Assembly (NCBI GenBank): GCA_031279575.1 | Contig: JAITIG010000077.1 | Coordinates: forward strand, 1 to 7,627 | Direction: 5' to 3' | Source of the DNA: Bifidobacteriaceae bacterium | GTDB lineage: Bacteria > Actinomycetota > Actinomycetes > Actinomycetales > WQXJ01 | Length of the DNA stretch: 7,627 bases | Shown here: positions 6,512 to 7,627 of the stretch, piece after piece | Position numbering within the stretch: the stretch's first letter is position 1 | How the letters are laid out: each line of letters opens with the position of its first letter | Notes under the pieces: generated by a model | What the model saw: only the letters and a program-made list of their open reading frames with translations | Told to the model about the DNA's origin: nothing | The model's database searches: none | Made by a program: the position numbers and the translations under genes

Positions 6512-7312
6512 ATGCCTGCTTTGACTCACCTGCTGACCCAGTCCGATCCCGCGGCCTTGGCGCTGCTGCCAAAGTGGATGGACGCCTCTTACTGGATCAA
6601 CACATTTGTCTCGTGGCTGGGGCCATGGGCGCTGGTTGGAGTCTGCGCAGTGGTGTTCGCGGAGACCGGGCTGATGGTCGGGTTCTTTCTGCCCGGGGAC
6701 TCGCTGCTGTTCACCCTGGGGGTTTTTATCGAGTTGGGCCACGTGCCGGTGGCCCCCTGGCTGGCCTGCCTGTCTATAGCGCTGTCCGCCGTGGCGGGCA
6801 ACCAAACCGGCTACTGGATTGGCCGCTTGTTAGGGCCGAAAGTGTTCAACAAACCCGATTCGCGTCTTTTCAAACGAGAGTATGTCGACCGGACGCGGGC
6901 CTTCTTCGCCAAATACGGCGGCCGCACCATCATTATCGCCCAATATGTCCCAATTGTGCGGACTTTCACGCCGGTGGTCGCCGGGGTGGCCCGGATGAAC
7001 TACCGGCACTTTGTCTCGTTCAACATTGTGGCGGCGTTTTCCTGGGGAATTATACTGCCGCTGGCCGGCATGGCGCTGGGGCAATTCCCTTGGGTTGGCG
7101 ACAACATCGACCTGATTATCATCCTGATTGTGCTGGCGTCCGTCACGCCGATGATTGTGGAATACCTGAAGCACCGGGCCGCCCGGGGCCGAGGCGAGCC
7201 CGCCCCCGCCGCTCCTGCGGCGCCGCCCGCCGGGGTGGCCCAAGAGCCCCCCACCGCCCGGCCGGCCGCGGCCCCGGCGACCCCCGACGAATCCACCTTG
7301 GCCGGCCAATAA
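6512..7312 (+). CDS. DedA/VTT-family membrane protein
   Basis: A polytopic inner-membrane protein of 266 residues. The DedA family (VTT domain, formerly SNARE-associated) is linked to phospholipid flipping or undecaprenyl-phosphate recycling and to membrane homeostasis; the substrate here is not known. Visible hydrophobic stretches lie at about 35-60, 62-92, 137-160, 165-190 and 198-217. Family motifs are FAETGLMVGFFLPGDSLLF (49-67), with acidic E51 and D63 twelve residues apart, and QYVPIVRTFTPVVAG (144-158), followed by a GxxxxxG-type region. E51, D63 and R150 match residues reported essential in E. coli YqjA (E39, D51, R136), but the place of YqjA R130 holds Q144. The tail after 222 is Pro/Ala-rich and low in complexity. 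ATG 6512 was chosen because it starts just before the conserved region and follows a fitting -10 element; the longer open frame upstream runs antisense through the methyltransferase gene. Confidence 0.93.
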   Translation: MPALTHLLTQSDPAALALLPKWMDASYWINTFVSWLGPWALVGVCAVVFAETGLMVGFFLPGDSLLFTLGVFIELGHVPVAPWLACLSIALSAVAGNQTGYWIGRLLGPKVFNKPDSRLFKREYVDRTRAFFAKYGGRTIIIAQYVPIVRTFTPVVAGVARMNYRHFVSFNIVAAFSWGIILPLAGMALGQFPWVGDNIDLIIILIVLASVTPMIVEYLKHRAARGRGEPAPAAPAAPPAGVAQEPPTARPAAAPATPDESTLAGQ

Positions 7313-7516
7313 CGCGCTGGCGCCCTGGGCCGCCGGGTCAGCGACATCCGCGCCCGCTTCGAGCGGCCCCACACCTCCAACGGCCCCACCGAAGCTGGCA
7401 ACAGCAGAATCGGCGACCTCAGGGGCAACGCCCTCGAATTCCGCGACCCCGCCAACCACATCGCCCAAGCCGTCCGCTTCGGGTTAGCTTCCCGGCCGCC
7501 TGCGCCGCCGCCGTGA
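7313..7516 (+). pseudogene. C-terminal remnant of an ISL3-family transposase
   Basis: In the frame directly following the DedA stop (TGA at 7514-7516) the translation contains LGRRVSDIRARFERP, TSNGPTEAGNSRI (codons 7373-7411), LRGNALEFRD (7418-7447) and NHIAQA. This follows the C-terminal end of ISL3-type DDE transposases, whose typical pattern is SNGPTEAxNxRxxxLRGxALGFRNxxxYIAR. The glutamate in NGPTEA (7391-7393) would be the last acidic residue of the catalytic triad. Only about 60 residues remain. There is no N-terminal zinc-binding part, no DD residues and no recognisable start or terminal inverted repeat. The family assignment is from memory of the motif, and the fragment is certainly non-functional as a transposase. 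Confidence 0.7.
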
Positions 7517-7627
7517 CGGGGCAAAGCGTGCTTGGAGATAACGCTGGACGCAGCACGCCGACCTGCGCAGACGGTTCGCCTTCAGGTTAGGCCAAGCCTA
7601 GGTCTGGGAGGCCGAACAGGTGGTGGT
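7517..7627. other. Window end with no supported gene
   Basis: No complete open frame, RNA gene or clear terminator is visible in these 110 bases. One + frame from about 7542 reads RWTQHADLRRRFAFRLGQA, then an in-frame TAG, then VWEAEQVV. It has coding-like composition but is bounded upstream by TAA (7539-7541). It could be a further decayed insertion-sequence or gene fragment running off the right edge, but I do not recognise it. Confidence 0.4.

Noticed and set aside
6574..7590. + strand open frame overlapping DedA in another frame and running to 7590
   Set aside because: It is a shadow of DedA in the first part, Arg/Pro-rich out-of-frame translation of the transposase remnant in the second, and has no motif.

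Overview
The window comes from a high-GC, Gram-positive-type bacterium, most probably an actinobacterium (Actinomycetota). The signs are strongly GC-biased third codon positions, a long extracellular Ig-repeat protein ending in a membrane anchor with a basic tail, an actinobacterial-style SpoU methyltransferase carrying a Pro/Ala-rich extension, and a probable leaderless promoter. The genus cannot be named from the sequence alone.

Left part (1-5342, + strand): the 3' portion of one very large gene for a surface protein, open at the left edge. The visible 1779 residues are almost entirely bacterial Ig-like modules. First comes a long super-repeat (modules a-b-c-d, then a'-b'-c'; about 3-2594). 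Next is a block of short modules in the order A1-B1-A2-A3-B2 (about 2598-4334), whose copies align without a gap. Three more C-terminal Ig-like modules, a Ser/Pro/Ala linker, one transmembrane helix and a basic tail follow. A1-B1-A2 is written in conspicuously different codons from the rest, and A2 looks like a recombinant of A1-type and A3-type sequence.

Middle (5343-5536): a convergent intergenic region made mainly of a 70-bp direct duplication. Each copy carries a perfect 9-bp inverted repeat, and the second copy runs into a T-rich stretch, so it probably acts as the terminator of the surface-protein gene.

Right part: a TrmH/SpoU-type RNA 2'-O-methyltransferase (5537-6496, - strand) with a repetitive Pro-rich N-terminal extension lies head-to-head with a DedA/VTT-family membrane protein (6512-7312, + strand). 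Their start codons are only 15 bp apart. The gap holds one 7-bp element that reads as a -10 box (TANNNT) on both strands, suggesting overlapping divergent promoters and a leaderless DedA transcript. Directly after the DedA stop codon is the C-terminal remnant of an ISL3-family transposase (7313-7516), then about 110 bp in which no gene is supported.

The genes do not form an obvious pathway: a cell-surface repeat protein, an RNA-modification enzyme and an envelope lipid/homeostasis membrane protein are neighbours without evident functional coupling. No convincing new multi-gene system (defence, biosynthetic or mobile) is visible. The most interesting material is the repeat evolution of the surface protein, its degenerate sorting signal, the symmetric divergent promoter, and an atypical residue in the DedA protein.
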